Assembly (NCBI GenBank): GCA_022414725.1
Contig: CM039463.1
Span: 71,998,724-72,062,723, forward strand
Reading direction: 5' to 3'
Length of the DNA stretch: 64,000 nt
Source of the DNA: Microglena sp. YARC
Taxonomy: Eukaryota > Chlorophyta > Chlorophyceae > Chlamydomonadales > Chlamydomonadaceae
Of the stretch, positions 31,442 to 42,012 are shown one piece after another. Both the position numbers and the translations under genes were made by a program. Below the pieces are notes generated by a model that worked only from the letters and a program-made list of their open reading frames with translations, ran no database searches and was not told the DNA's origin. Numbering within the stretch: position 1 is the first letter of the stretch; each line of letters begins with the position of its first letter.

Positions 31442-32094
31442 TCCCAGCTCATGACCACGTCCCAGATCAAGGTCCAGATCTGAGCTAAGATCCAGATCAA
31501 AATCTAGATCTCGATACTGTTTCTGTCTAAGTTCTTGTTGTTTACCTGACCAGACCAGTCTTTTAGTATTTCGCTTTGCCTTAAGTTGCCTTGCTTCTTT
31601 TCTTGTTGCCTCCCCGCTTTTGGCTTGTTTACGAAGTTTCTCCCTTAGTTTGCTTCCCCTTGTTCAGTTTCCACCCTTAGTTCCCTCCTTAGTTTCCCCC
31701 TTAGTTTTCCACCTTCGTTACCCCCACCCCCCCCCTTTTTCCATCTTAGTTTCTCGCATAGTTTTCCTTCTAGTCCTCCTTAGTTCGCATCTCCTCTTTC
31801 AGTCTTCTGATCCGGTGACTGATAGAGGTTGTAATGTTTTTGTGTCCCCCCCCCCCCCCCTCCCGTCTTAGGTCTTTTTCTTAGTGGTCATAGCCCCTTC
31901 TCTTGGGCTTTCTGTTTTTGGGCTTCCTCCTTGCCTCTCTGGTTTGTTTGTTTTCTTTTCTTGCCTTCCTTTGTCCCTTCAGTCGCCCTTGTGGTGTCAG
32001 TCCCTTACCTGTCCCTTAGCTGTTCTAGTCTTTTCCTTCGGACTTTTCTCCTTGGTCACAAAGGGCTAGGTTTTATCAGTTGCGCCTTTTCCTG
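31442..32094 (+). other. LINE-A 3' UTR, diverged subfamily, no poly-A
   Basis: It carries the end of ORF2, an imperfect palindrome and the 3' UTR with many substitutions relative to other copies (GTTTCTGTCTAAGTTC). It stops at GCGCCTTTTCCTGG without the last 13 bases or poly-A, then runs directly into RT sequence. Confidence 0.78.
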
Positions 32095-32430
32095 GAAAAT
32101 GAATCTACATGAGTGCGTCTCAACAGGTTCTTCACTACCTCCTTCCCCAACACTTCCGGCTTCCCCCAGGGCGGGGCCTTGAGCTGTAATCAATGGGTCA
32201 TCTCTTTGAGCCCTTCATCACCTACAATAACCAACTGAGATCTCGTGGAACTCTGCAATTCTTCCTTCTTCCCTCAAGAGAGTTAGCCCCTGCCACCCTA
32301 TCGTTTGCTGACGATGGCAAGCCCTTTGTCCTCTTCTGTTTTGGGCTTCTTCCTTGCCAAAGAACCAGACCCACCCCAAGCCCTAGATCTAGACCCTGAT
32401 CTAGATCCAGCCCATTCCCCGGATCTAGTC
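32095..32430 (+). pseudogene. LINE-A RT fragment fused to Asp-Pro fragment
   Basis: 32103-32331 corresponds to 23525-23755 (catalytic SFADDGK kept). A short 3' UTR scrap (TTTTGGGCTTCTTCCTTGCC) and ~75 bp of Asp-Pro DNA follow. It is rearranged and non-functional. Confidence 0.75.
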
Positions 32431-33394
32431 TATTTCCATAGTGCGGATATCAGGCTCCTGGTCACCGGGAGTGACCCCAATCATGGTGCAAAAGATCGGG
32501 GGGGTGGCCCATAAGCTTGATAAGGAAGCCACTGTAAGATAGCAATCTAGGCCACGCCACCAATCTTGACTGAAGGCGCCATTATCAAGGTGTCGAAGAT
32601 CCGTCTGGGTGCGCATCCAGTCTCTGGCGATGGCTTGGTGAAGGTGACCAAGGGCAAGGCAGATAGCCTTGTGGTGAAGGGGCTCAGAATGGTCCAGTCT
32701 GTCAGCCCGGGACGAACGGACCTGCCAAATCGCGGCCAAGGTGGTAATATGTAGGAAGGGCCACAACATTAGGGTAGAGGGAGGAGGGGGTGTTCCACGC
32801 CAAAGGGTGATGTCGTCACCGAGGAGGAAGAAGGGGCAACGAGGAAGGCGCTGCCCACCGGTGAGGGTCTCCCAGGTGGAAAGGAGCCAGTCAATGACAG
32901 GGGCAGAATCAGGGCAATCCAAGAAAGCGTGAGACATGGTGTCAGCAGTGTGCTGCTGCAAGCAGTCAGAGCTGGAGCAGACTATGGAGGGGAGGTCGTC
33001 TTGGTTGACCCGTTGGAAGCGTCCTTGTACATGGGCAAGGAACGCGTTGCAGCCCAGGGTGCCGTGAAGCAAGCTCCGGCAAGTGATGGTATAAGGATAG
33101 TGGAGAGTCTTGTCTGCGAGGCGTACCCACACCTGCAAAAAGCCTGCACGTAGAGGGAGGGAGACTTGAGGTTCGTCCTGTCTTTGTGCAGTTCTCTCTG
33201 CCGGGCCTGGACGGGGGGGGGGGGGGGGGGGGCACGTTGTAAGTCCACCCAAGCGTTCTGTGGGAGGTCTTCATGGGAGGGGACTGGAATAGGGGGGATA
33301 ACAAGCGCTCTCTCTGATGCTGAGGCAATCCATCAGGATTCCAGACCATGGAGGCCTCGCAGGTCAGGGTTAGTGATGGGGTGAGTGTGGATGC
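32431..33394 (-). pseudogene. LINE-A ORF2 C-terminal domain (minus)
   Basis: Reverse-complemented ORF2 from the post-RT region (ACCCTGACCTGCGAGGCCT) to MIGVTPGDQEPDIRTME, including the Cys/His cluster VCSSSDCLQQHTADTMSHAF. A 20-base G run at 33212-33231 (C run in the coding sense) changes frame. It abuts plus-strand LINE-A at 32430, so the locus is an inversion. Confidence 0.82.
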
Positions 33395-33409
33395 ACTGAA
33401 CACACAGAG

Positions 33410-33558
33410 GATACATTTTGTTTTTACTAAGGGGGGAACCAGGAAAAGGCGCAACTGATAAAACCTAGCCCTTTCTGACCAAGGAGATAAGACTGAAGAA
33501 AAAGACAAGAACGGCTAAGAAACAGCTAAGGGACGGACACCACAAGGGCGACTGAAGG
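33410..33558 (-). mobile_element. LINE-A-like 3' tail (minus), variant end
   Basis: It begins TTTTGTTTTTACTAAGGGGGG rather than the usual ACAAAGGGGGG, and ends at GGGCGACTGAAGGG. The outer hairpin arms are imperfect. A similar TTTTTACTAAGG start is at 52605. Confidence 0.75.
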
Positions 33559-33900
33559 GTACATGATCATCACTAGCTAATTGTTCATTAACTATATTAT
33601 TTTCATAAATTACTTTTCGAGGTATAATAACAGCAACCCCAAAAACATAGATGCAACTTTACTGTAACCCTTCAGCCTTCAGCCACGCTCCACCCCTGGG
33701 CCAAGGTCTATAAGTGTTTCCCCTACTCAACATACCAGAAGCCTGCGAAGAACTCTAGAACATCATTGCTTCGCGTTCCCTCTTCCTGTACCTATTCCCT
33801 GATTCATATATCGTAACAGCATTGGATGCCATGCAGGAGATTATTCGGTCCAGCAGTTGGGCAATTTACAAGAAGTATAGCCGTGACCGCCAGCGTGTCA
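33559..33900. other. unannotated non-coding stretch
   Basis: A/T-richer DNA with no sustained frame and no match elsewhere in the window. A weak TATAAGTG at 33710 is the only promoter-like word. I see no gene. Confidence 0.4.
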
Positions 33901-34222
33901 TATATAAATAGGGACCAGCAGAGCACATGATGTTGACCAAAGGCGAGCATGACATCATACAAATTGCAGCAGATGATATTGCACATAAGTGGTAACTTCG
34001 GCGTACCGTAGTCAGGCTGCCATCATATGATGACATGATATCATGTTGCCGTTCCCTATATATAAATAGGGACCAGCATAGCATATGGTGTTGACCAAGG
34101 GCGGGGGTGATATCACACAATTGCATCATATGATATTGTACACAAATGGTAACTTTAGCCTAGTCAGACTGTCGGCATCATATGATGACATGATATCATA
34201 TTGCTGTTCCCTACAAATAAGG
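33901..34222. repeat. ~160-bp tandem repeat with overlapping palindromes
   Basis: Two units beginning TATAAATAGGGACCAGCA (33904 and 34063). Each contains a pair of 12-bp palindromes separated by one base: CATCATATGATG (34021-34032, 34176-34187) and CATGATATCATG (34034-34045; last base changed in unit 2). Confidence 0.82.
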
Positions 34223-34482
34223 CCAAGGTTGGCTGATCGAAAGCAGCAGCTAGCAATGGTTCTCTCAATTGGCCCCTCTTGGAAAGCTGGGACCAGGTCA
34301 CCCAGTGTTTCTTTCCATTAGCCCCTCCTACAACTCCTGAGTTGAACTCGATTGTTTGAAGTTGGGCAAGTCCCTTTAGTCAACGGGGGGACTTGGAAGC
34401 AGGAGATGGTGAGCAGCCCTGAGTTGGCTGAAAAACATGTAACAATCCAACTGCTGACCGATGTTTATTTTGTGTGAAAGTT

Positions 34483-34560
34483 ATTCCCCCCCCCCCCCCC
34501 CACCCACCCACCCACAAACACAAAATATCTCTCCCCCCCCCCCCCCCCCCCCCCCCCCCC
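34483..34560. repeat. poly-C tracts
   Basis: C runs at 34487-34500 and 34533-34560 with (CACC)n between. Homopolymer lengths here are unreliable. Confidence 0.8.
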
Positions 34561-34752
34561 GCCACTACGACCACCACACACTCACACACCCAGGAGGTGT
34601 TGTTTAAGACGCTGTATCCTCCGTCATAGACTCAACGTCAAGGGGTCTGTTGCGTCGCAGGACGCAGGCTATACAATCGGTTGCGTCCCAGGCGGCTGAG
34701 CTGGGGTTCATCCTGAATTACCCTGACTTGGAATCAGAAGACGGAGAGCAGA

Positions 34753-35373
34753 AAAACCATGTACTCATCCAACTGCTGACCTTAGCTAGTCTTATCATCT
34801 GCTTTTTTAGCAGCTGTGGAATGGGTGGGCTTTTGTAACCTCTTAGCTATATGGGAGGGGAGGTTGCTAGAGCCCTGTGCTTGCTGCTTCTCGGGCACTG
34901 CTGCCCAAAGTTGGCTGAAAAAACATGTAACCATCCAACTACTGACCCGAGTTAGTCTTGTCATCTGCTTTGCTAGCAGCTGTGGAATGGGTGGGCTTTT
35001 GTAACCTCTTAGCTATATGCGAGGGCAAGTTACTAGAGCCCTGTGCTTGCTGCTTCTCAGGCACTTCTGCCCCCCTACTTCCTGTCGCCCCCTCATCGGC
35101 ATCTGACCCATCACCAACAATGTATGGCAAGCCCTTGCGGATCATAGAAGGCAGTAGGCGTGCAGGCTTAGTGAGCAAAGTCGCATCACCACTACTAGTA
35201 GTGGCGCCTCTAGATGCAGTGCCCTCCTTCACCGCAAACGAGGAAAACTCAGAGCAGTATGAATGCCACTTGTACAAGGAGTCCTTGTCCTGCCATGGGC
35301 GCACCACCACGGATGCCAGGACGTATTCTGCTGACGCCTTCCCTCTACACACGATACACAATTTGGTGGGCAC
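34753..35373 (-). CDS. candidate coding segment with duplicated exon-like unit
   Basis: I do not recognise the protein. On the minus strand, 35373-34939 is open (begins PTKLCIVCRGKASAEY; ends ADDKTNSGQ and stop), with a C-x2-C pair and a hydrophilic Ser/Thr/Asp-rich middle. A second unit at 34908-34785 repeats the last part (VPEKQQAQGSSNLPSHIAKR...KADDKT). Over 29 shared codons the two units differ at four codons, all synonymous (CCC/CCT, AGC/AGT, CTC/TTG, TCC/TCG). Two replacement differences (K/S, S/N) come only near the end. TTTTTTCAG precedes the second unit and looks like a splice acceptor. This pattern suggests protein-level constraint. No true ATG start is visible, since an in-frame stop lies just upstream, so it is probably an exon or a fragment. 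Confidence 0.4.
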
Positions 35374-35600
35374 GGTTGGTTAGACTAGGTCGGTGTGCAA
35401 GGTTGGTGTGTAGGCAAGGTTGGTGATCACGGTTGGTGGTCAGGGTTGGTTAGACAATGTATTGTGTGCAAGATGATCAAGCTTTGGTGGCGAGCGTTGG
35501 TGGCACGGTTGGTGTGTAGGCGAGGTTGGTGGGCACGGTCGGTTAGACAATGTGTTTTATAATGTGTGCAAGCTGATCAAGCAGAGACTTGTTGGTGGCA
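35374..35600. repeat. GGTTGGT-rich minisatellite
   Basis: Irregular repeats of GCACGGTTGGTTAGACAATGT, GTGTAGGC(A/G)AGGTTGGTG and TGTGCAAG(A/C)TGATCAAGC. Non-coding. Confidence 0.7.
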
Positions 35601-35682
35601 CCCTGAGTTTTTCAACATGCCTAACTGTTGTAAAATTGTTCCATAACTGTTTGTTTGTATTTCGGACTTCCTCCTTGTCCCT

Positions 35683-36016
35683 CTGGTTTGACACAACTAA
35701 CTGGCTTGCCCCTTTGGTTTGTTACAACTAACTGGCTTGCCCCTTTGGTTTGTTACAACTAGCTGGCTTGCCCCTCTGGTTTGTTACAACTAACTGGCTT
35801 GTCCCTCTGGTTTGTTACAACTAACTGGCTTGTCCCTCTGGGTTGTTACAACTAACTGGCTTGCCCCTCTGGGTTGTTACAACTGACTTGCTTGTCCCTC
35901 TGGGTTGTTACAACTAACTGGCTTGCCCCTCTGGTTTGATACAACTAACTTGCTTGTCCCTCTGGTTTGTTACAACTAACTGGCTTGCCCCTCTGGTTTG
36001 TTACAACTAACTGGCT
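35683..36016. repeat. 31-bp minisatellite, ~10-11 copies
   Basis: The unit combines TTACAACTAACTGGCTTG and CCCCTCTGGTTTG, with small variants (GTCCCTCTGG, GGGTTG). There are no unique spacers between units. Confidence 0.88.
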
Positions 36017-36310
36017 TCGGTCCACTCTATTCCATTGCCACCTGTTGTTCCGATAGCCAACACTTTCCGCCCATTTCCTGTGTTGCCTGCGCCGCTTCTA
36101 ACTGTTGTCAAATTGTCCCATAACTGTTTGTTTGTATTTGCGTCCGTCCAACCGCTGGTCCAGACGATGCCTGACACGTCAGCCAACCGTCTCATAACTA
36201 ACTGGCTTCGGTCAGCTTTATTCTGCACTTGATAGCCAACACTCTCTGCGAATTTTTGTCACACAAAAAATACACCCCCTTTGCTGCTTACGCCGCTGCA
36301 TAGAACTTGT
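36017..36310 (+). repeat. dispersed repeat E, copy 1
   Basis: Shares TGCCACCTGTTG, CCATAACTGTTTGTTTGTATTT, CCTGACACGTCAGCCAAC and the GCATAGAACTTGTT end with 39822-40165, and part with 44110-44335 (minus). Non-coding, class unknown. Confidence 0.6.
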
Positions 36311-36529
36311 TCGACACCTCTAACTGTCAAATTGATCTATAACAAAAAAGGTCACTACAAGAGGGCAACGCCATTCGAACTGAAACCACCTGTTCTTGAA
36401 CTTGCCTGTCCTTCAGTGTGCAAGGCATGATAAATGGTTGTGCATCTGTCTTCGTCTCCCCTTTCATCTGTCTGCTGTGTTGTCTGTTGTCCTTGCCCGT
36501 TACAGTTGACTCGTTTCTGTTCCAAAGCT

Positions 36530-36576
36530 TTCAGCTACAATTCAGCTACAATTCAGCTACAATTCAGCTACAATAT
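36530..36576. repeat. short tandem repeat TTCAGCTACAA x4
   Basis: Four near-perfect 13-bp steps of AATTCAGCTACAA. Confidence 0.8.
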
Positions 36577-36673
36577 AATTCATCCAAGGTTTCTCCGATA
36601 CTGCTGTTGTTTGTGATGTGATTGTGTGTCACACCCTTGGCTCCATCTGATGGAGCATCAGCACTCTTTTGTA

Positions 36674-36774
36674 GGAGTGGCAACGCCTTTCGAACTAAAT
36701 CCTCTGGGTCGCTGGCTTGTGTCGGGAGACCCAAATCGTAGGGTGAAAGCCCTTTCACAACTAAAAAAAAAAAT
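36674..36774 (+). mobile_element. family C 3' tail
   Basis: GTAGGAGTGGCAACGCC...GGTGAAAGCCCTTTCACAACT plus 11 A. It is diverged from 12853-12964 but keeps the tail hairpin GTGAAA/TTTCAC. Confidence 0.78.
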
Positions 36775-36924
36775 GTCACTGCTAGTAGGTTGATTTATGC
36801 TGCCTAGGTCCTTACTAACTATGGCACATTGATCATTCAGCATACCGTACTGACATGAAAATTGAACGTTTTTAAAATTTGACGTTTTTCTTTGGCAACA
36901 ACGCCAACTGAGCACCCCAGGACA

Positions 36925-37008
36925 GACCATTCCAAACCTATCCAACCCATACCTGTCCAACCCATATTTATCCAACCCAAACCTGTCCAACACATACCAA
37001 TCCAATAA
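36925..37008. repeat. ~16-bp minisatellite TCCAACCCATACCTG
   Basis: About five units of (C/A)C(C/A)TGTCCAACCCATA with substitutions. The minus strand reads as repeated LDRYGLDRFG, but this is only the repeat. Confidence 0.7.
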
Positions 37009-37236
37009 AGGGTTCCCTATTGGTCACATCCCGAAAAAACATTTTTTCCGTTGTATGATTATAACATGGTCTAAGAGTGAAATGCATTAAACGCAAAATT
37101 ACTAAAGGGCCTCCTTAAAGGACTCTTTTGTTTTAGAGCGAAATGTAGCAAAAAGCTTAAGTGTCAAGACAAGCGGGGGGGGGGGACACACACACACCCC
37201 CCGCACCCCCCACCCCCCACCCTAAAGCCCTTGTGC

Positions 37237-39070
37237 CATGCTATAATAACTCAATGTTAGTGCCAGGGTCAATAGAATGTCCCAAGCAACTCGAATATGT
37301 ACATAATAGTGAAGTTCAGGGCTTCGTGGTGTGTACAAGTGCGATTTTCAGAAAACGTATTTTGTGGTCCGAGGCAGATTCGAACTGCCGACCTCTGGAT
37401 TACATGTGTGGCTCTATGGTCCAAGAGCGAAATGTAGCAAAACGCGCAAGTGCCAAAGACACTATTTCACGGATTTGGAGGCTTATATGTTTCCAAATGG
37501 ATCGTTTAAGAACATTTCTATGCACATGCACATGTTTGCGCTCATATTAGTATACTTATCTTTCGCAATGTTAGCTCGTGGCACCCTTAAGTCGAATCCT
37601 TACTTGTGAATTCTTACATTTTTGCCCAAAATACCCTAAATTGTGTTGTCTTTTTGACTTGTGATGCTAATGTTTGATCTGATGATAATGTGCTTGAAAT
37701 AAATAAGATGCACAATTGCTATATGATATATTATGTATCCCCTTGCTTGGAGTAAGAAGAGTGCAACACCGACAAATTAGCGATATTGTATTATATTTAC
37801 ACCCCAAGCTAAATTACTATGCTTATATTTCGCTCAAACAACTCCATTTAAGTGCTACGGATGATAGAAAGTCCCAAGGAACCCGAATTTCAACATAATA
37901 TTGAAGTTCAGGGCTTCGTGGTGTGTAAAAGTGCGATTTTCAGAAAACGTATTTTGTGGTCCGAGGCAGATTCGAACTGCCGACCTCTGGATTACATGTG
38001 TGGCTCTATGGTCCAAGAGCGAAATGTAGCAAAACGCGCAAGTGCCAAAGACACTATTTCACGGATTTGGAGGCTTATATGTTTCCAAATGGATCGTTTA
38101 AGAACATTTCAATTCACATGCACATGTTTACGCTCATATTGGTATACTTATCTTTCGCAATGTTAGCTCGTGGCACCCTTAAGTCGAATCCTTACTTGTG
38201 AATTCTTACATTTTGGCCCAAGATACCCTAAATTGTGTTGTCTTTTTGACTTGTGATGCTCACGTGTGGTCTGATGATAATGTGCTCCAAATAAATAAGA
38301 TGCACAATTGCTATATGATATACTACGTGTCCCCTTGCTTGGAGTAAGAAGAGTGCAACACCGACAAATTAGCGATTTTGTGCTATAATTACACTGCAAG
38401 CTAAATTACTATGCTTATATCTCGCTGAATCAACTCAATTATAGTGCTAGAGGTAATAGAATTTCACAAGGAACCCGAATTTCAACATAATAATGAAGTT
38501 CAGGGCTTCGTGGTGTGTAAAAGTGCGATTTTCAGAAAACGTATTATTTGGTCCGAGGCAGATTCGAACTGCCGACCTATAAATTACATGGTTGGCTCTA
38601 TGGTGTAAGAGCGAAATGTAGCAAAACGCGTAAGTGCCAGGGATACTATTTCACGATTTGGAGGCTTATATGTTTCCAAATGGATCGTTTAAGAACATTT
38701 ATATTCACAAACGCATGTTTACGCTCATGTTGGTATACTTATCTTTTACAATGTTACCTCGTGGCACCCTTAAGTCGAATCCTTACTTGTGAATTGTTAC
38801 ATTTTGGCCCAAGATACCCTAAATTGTGTTGTCTTTTTGACTTGTGATGCTCTCGTGTGGTCTGATGATAATGTGCTCCAAATAAATAAGATGCACAATT
38901 GCTATATGATATACTACGTGTCCCCTTGCTTGGAGTAAGAAGAGTGCAACACCGACAAATTAGCGATTTTGTGCTATAATTACACTGCAAGCTAAATTAA
39001 TATGCTTATATCTCGCTGAATCAACTCAATTATAGTGCTAGAGGTAATAGAATTTCACAAGGAATCCGAT
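37237..39070. repeat. ~592-bp tandem satellite, three units
   Basis: Units start at 37311, 37904 and 38495 (GAAGTTCAGGGCTTCGTGG), giving periods of 593 and 591 bp, plus ~75 bp of a preceding partial unit. Units are ~93-97% alike by eye. Each carries a tRNA-like T-arm (GGCAGATTCGAACTGCC at 37373-37389, about 37965, 38557) and a shared TTATATGTTTCCAAATGGATC block. Confidence 0.88.
37373..37430 (-). other. tRNA-Thr-like remnant within satellite unit
   Basis: On the minus strand: TAGAGC, then CATGTAATCCAGAGGTC, then a perfect T-arm (GGCAG, TTCGAAT, CTGCC) and TCGGACCACA. This resembles the 3' half of a tRNA with a UGU (Thr) anticodon. The 5' acceptor arm is not recoverable, so it is not a gene. 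It is repeated in the other two units. Confidence 0.5.
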
Positions 39071-39720
39071 TTTGCTATCATTTAGATCAAAAAATTACGC
39101 GTGCAAAAAAGCGTTTTTTTCACCAGAATTCCGTACTTTGTACCGCAATTTGCTATGCTTATATGTTAGCCAAACAACATGAAATTAGTGCACATGATCA
39201 CAGAATTGAATAGAGAATTCAAATTTGTACTAAAATTGAGGTTTGGGGCATTTGTTTTGCAAAAGTTTGTTTTGCTGTTTTCTCACGATTTTGATTTTCA
39301 TGAATGAGCCAGTGAAAGTGCCAAGGTGCAAAGTTTCGATTTTGCGAATTGCGATGCTTAGATGTGCTCGTGTGAGAATGTGACCTGGCTGTATAATATG
39401 TACAATTCCTTTTCGAAGTACAATGAGTGCTTAAATGTACTCACAAAGGTTTCAAATCGTGAGAAAAAGCATCAAATGTCCGCTTTTGTGGTATAAGTTT
39501 TTGCCAGGTCTTTTCGTACTTTGTACCTCACTTCTCGATACTTACAAGTGGCCAAAACATGATTTCCTTAGTGCTAAATACCATAGGATTTCAAGGCGTT
39601 TCCGAATATGCAATAAAATTTACATTTGGAGAATATTGGGGCAAAACCTTATTTTTGTCCTTTCCTGGGTGTGTTTTTGTACTTTGTACCAATCTTGCGC
39701 ACTGTGCGACCCAGGTTCTA
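39071..39720. repeat. degenerate satellite-related repeats
   Basis: Recurring blocks TACTTTGTACC..CAATTTGCTATGCTTATATGTTAGCC, AACAACATGAAATTAGTGC and CATAGGATTTCA echo the satellite unit ends (AAATTACTATGCTTATATCTCGCT, TCAACTCAATTATAGTGC, TAATAGAATTTCAC). At least three decayed units are visible, at 39125, 39340 and 39525. No gene. Confidence 0.55.
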
Positions 39721-39794
39721 TCCTGCAGAATCCCATTTAAGCCCCTTTACATCATAACAAAAGAGGTCACTGCTAGTGTGTTAATGTATGCTGC

Positions 39795-40165
39795 CTAGGT
39801 ACTTACTAACACAATGCATTTCCATAACTGTGTGTTTGTATTTCACACTTCGTTAATGGGACACACACGTTTTTTTCAGGGGCAGGTACAAGATTCTTTC
39901 TGGCCGCCCAACGCCGTATAATATTTTGGCGGAGCCCCCTCTTCAAGGGGGCGGGAGCCCCCATGTTCACCCATTTGTCCGTCCCACCAATCGACCGACC
40001 ATCCATCCATCCATCCACCCGGCCATCCATCTGACCGCGATGTAGCCTGACACGTCAGCCAACAGTCTCGTAACTAAATCGCTTCCGTTGCCACCTGTTG
40101 ATCCGTCGCAATCACTCTCCGCCATTTGTAGCACCGCATGGGATGCTGCATAGGACTTGTTTCTC
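39795..40165 (+). repeat. dispersed repeat E, copy 2
   Basis: Similar to 36050-36310. It includes a hairpin-forming block at 39935-39966 (AGCCCCCTCTTCAAGGGGGC, then GGGAGCCCCC) also present in minus orientation at 44285-44320. Confidence 0.6.
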
Positions 40166-40369
40166 CTTGTCTCTGTGCGTTTTCCTGAGTTCCTTTCTCT
40201 TTGTTTTCACCTAGTATGTTTATCCATTTTGTTTTTTAGTGTTTCTCTAAGTTTTCCCACCTTTTTTCTCCTTTTTTTAGTTTTTCTTTTAATTTTCTTC
40301 TCCTTTCTCTCTCTTAGTTTTTCATTCTTTGGTCATCTTTTTAGCAGGTTCTTTCTAATTCAGCTTAAT

Positions 40370-40505
40370 GGTTTTAGGCCTCCTCCGAGGACAGCGCTTC
40401 CTGTAGCTTTTTAGGGCAAACAAAAAAATCTGTTTTTATCCTTTTTTATAGCGATTATTTTGCTTAAGACAAGGTCAAAACAAGCGATCGCTATATATAG
40501 CAGAA
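40370..40505 (+). repeat. short dispersed repeat, copy 1 of 2
   Basis: GGTTTTAGGCCTCCTCC(G/A)(A/G)GGACAGCG...GGTCAAAAC(A/T)AGCGATC(G/A)CTATATA is shared with 41165-41310. It ends in a palindromic AGCGATCGCT here. Non-coding. Confidence 0.65.
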
Positions 40506-40519
40506 ATAACCCCCCCTGA

Positions 40520-40745
40520 TTTCTAGTAGTCACAGCCCTTTCTCTTTTTTTTTTTTTTGGACCTCCTCCTTGTCCCTCTAATTTGTTCGTTTCTTGTTCC
40601 CTTTCTCCTTTGTCCCTGAAGTTGCCCTGATGGTGCCCGTCCCTTATTCATTCTTGTCCTCTTAAATCTATTTTCCCCTTGGTCACAAAGGGCTAGGGTT
40701 TTAATCAGATGCTTCTTTTCCTGGTTCCCCCTTGTACACAAAATA
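40520..40745 (+). mobile_element. old LINE-A-related 3' tail
   Basis: CCCTTTCTC...CCTTTGTCCCTGAAGTTGCCC and GGTCACAAAGGGCTAGGGTTTTAATCAG...CCTGGTTCCCCC are clearly related to the LINE-A tail, with 20-30% difference. It ends CTTGTACACAAAA. It is a third tail lineage beside LINE-A and family B. Confidence 0.7.
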
Positions 40746-40819
40746 ATCAACATCACCACTGACGAGAAACTTACTGAGTAAATACTCGGCGAGCTTCCTT
40801 GCCATCTTGGAACACGGTT

Positions 40820-41115
40820 GGTCCAAGCTCTACGTGAAGCACAGCCACCCCAGAAGCTGGCAAGGGGGTGTACTTGGCAGCCTCATACCTGTGAAATGGA
40901 GTTACAATAATGACATGACATATTTGTGCAATAGGAAGGCCATAGTATTTTTTTTTTTTGCCACAGCTGTACGTGAAGCACAGCCACCCCAGAAGCTGGT
41001 AAGCGGGTGTACTTTGCAGCCTCATACCTGTGAAATGGAGGTACAATAATGACATTACATAATAGTGTCATAGGCAGGCCATAGTTTGCCACAGCTGTAC
41101 ATGAAGCACAGCAGC
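40820..41115. repeat. ~145/120-bp tandem repeat
   Basis: Units start at CTCTACGTGAAGCACAGCC (40849), CTGTACGTGAAGCACAGCC (40968) and CTGTACATGAAGCACAGC (41094). They share CAGAAGCTGG, GGGTGTACTT and GCAGCCTCATACCTGTGAAATGGAG. A further partial unit is at 41325-41375. Confidence 0.8.
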
Positions 41116-41144
41116 CCCGGTGCAGGGCTTTTTTTCCTTGTAAG

Positions 41145-41320
41145 TGGGTTTTTTCTAGCTTTCAGGTTTTAGGCCTCCTCCAGGGACAGCGTCTTTTTTT
41201 TCCTTTTTACAGCTTTTAGGGCCATTTAGGCAGACAAAAAAGTGTTTCCCTTTCTTACATTGATATTTTTGCCAAAACGGGGTCAAAACTAGCGATCACT
41301 ATATAAAGTGGTAAAAAAAG
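41145..41320 (+). repeat. short dispersed repeat, copy 2 of 2
   Basis: Partner of 40370-40505 (TTTTAGGCCTCCTCC, GGTCAAAACTAGCGATCACTATATA). Confidence 0.65.
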
Positions 41321-41429
41321 CACAGCAGCCGCGGTGGCAGGCAAAGGGTGTACTTGGCAGCCTCATACCTGCCACATTCTTTTTGTTTACGATAATGACA
41401 TTTGTTTTACAAGGGCTGAACCAGGAACG

Positions 41430-41600
41430 TACTATTTCTTACTATTATGAGATAGTATTATTATTTATGTAAGGCGTATTATTTATTATTTATTTAGTAT
41501 TCAAGGCGTAATATTTATTACTATAAGTATTATTATTTACTTAAGGCGTTTTTTTATTTTTTTATTATTCACGGCGTATTATTTTTTATTTTCACTCACT
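41430..41600. repeat. A/T-rich TTATT repeats with AAGGCGTATT
   Basis: Four steps of (TATT)n interrupted by AAGGCGT(A/T), ACGGCGT at ~45-bp spacing. Confidence 0.65.
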
Positions 41601-41689
41601 TAGTGTTGAAGGTCCCAGGGAGCTCCTTCACATTCTGACCCATAGGGACATCAAAATTTGACAGGTGCCTGCATAGTTATGGAGCATGG

Positions 41690-41981
41690 TTATTGATTGG
41701 ATTGATTGGATTGATTGGATTGGTTGATTGGTTGGTTGGTTGTTGGTTTGGTTTGGATTGGTTTGGATTGGTCAATTGGTTGTTTGGTTGATTGGTTGAT
41801 TGGTTGATTGATTGATTGATTGATTGATTGGGTGGATTGATGGATTGATGGATATATGGATTGGATGAATTGATGGATTGATGGGTTGGTTGGTTGGTTG
41901 GTTGGTTGGTTGGTTGGTTGATTGATTGAATGGTTGATTGATTGATTGATTGATATATATATATTATATTTGATATATATA

Positions 41982-42012
<31 letters not shown>
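41690..42012. repeat. (TTGATTGG)n and (TA)n microsatellites
   Basis: Degenerate TTGATTGG/TTGG repeats 41690-41953, then (TA)n to 42012. The Helitron-like end begins exactly at the (TA)n edge. Confidence 0.9.

Noticed and set aside
35683..36016. Possible CRISPR array (regular 31-bp repeats)
   Set aside because: Units are directly abutting with no unique spacers, and the context is eukaryotic; it is a minisatellite.
37373..38570. Functional tRNA-Thr genes in the satellite
   Set aside because: The T-arm is perfect but acceptor and D arms cannot be formed in any unit.
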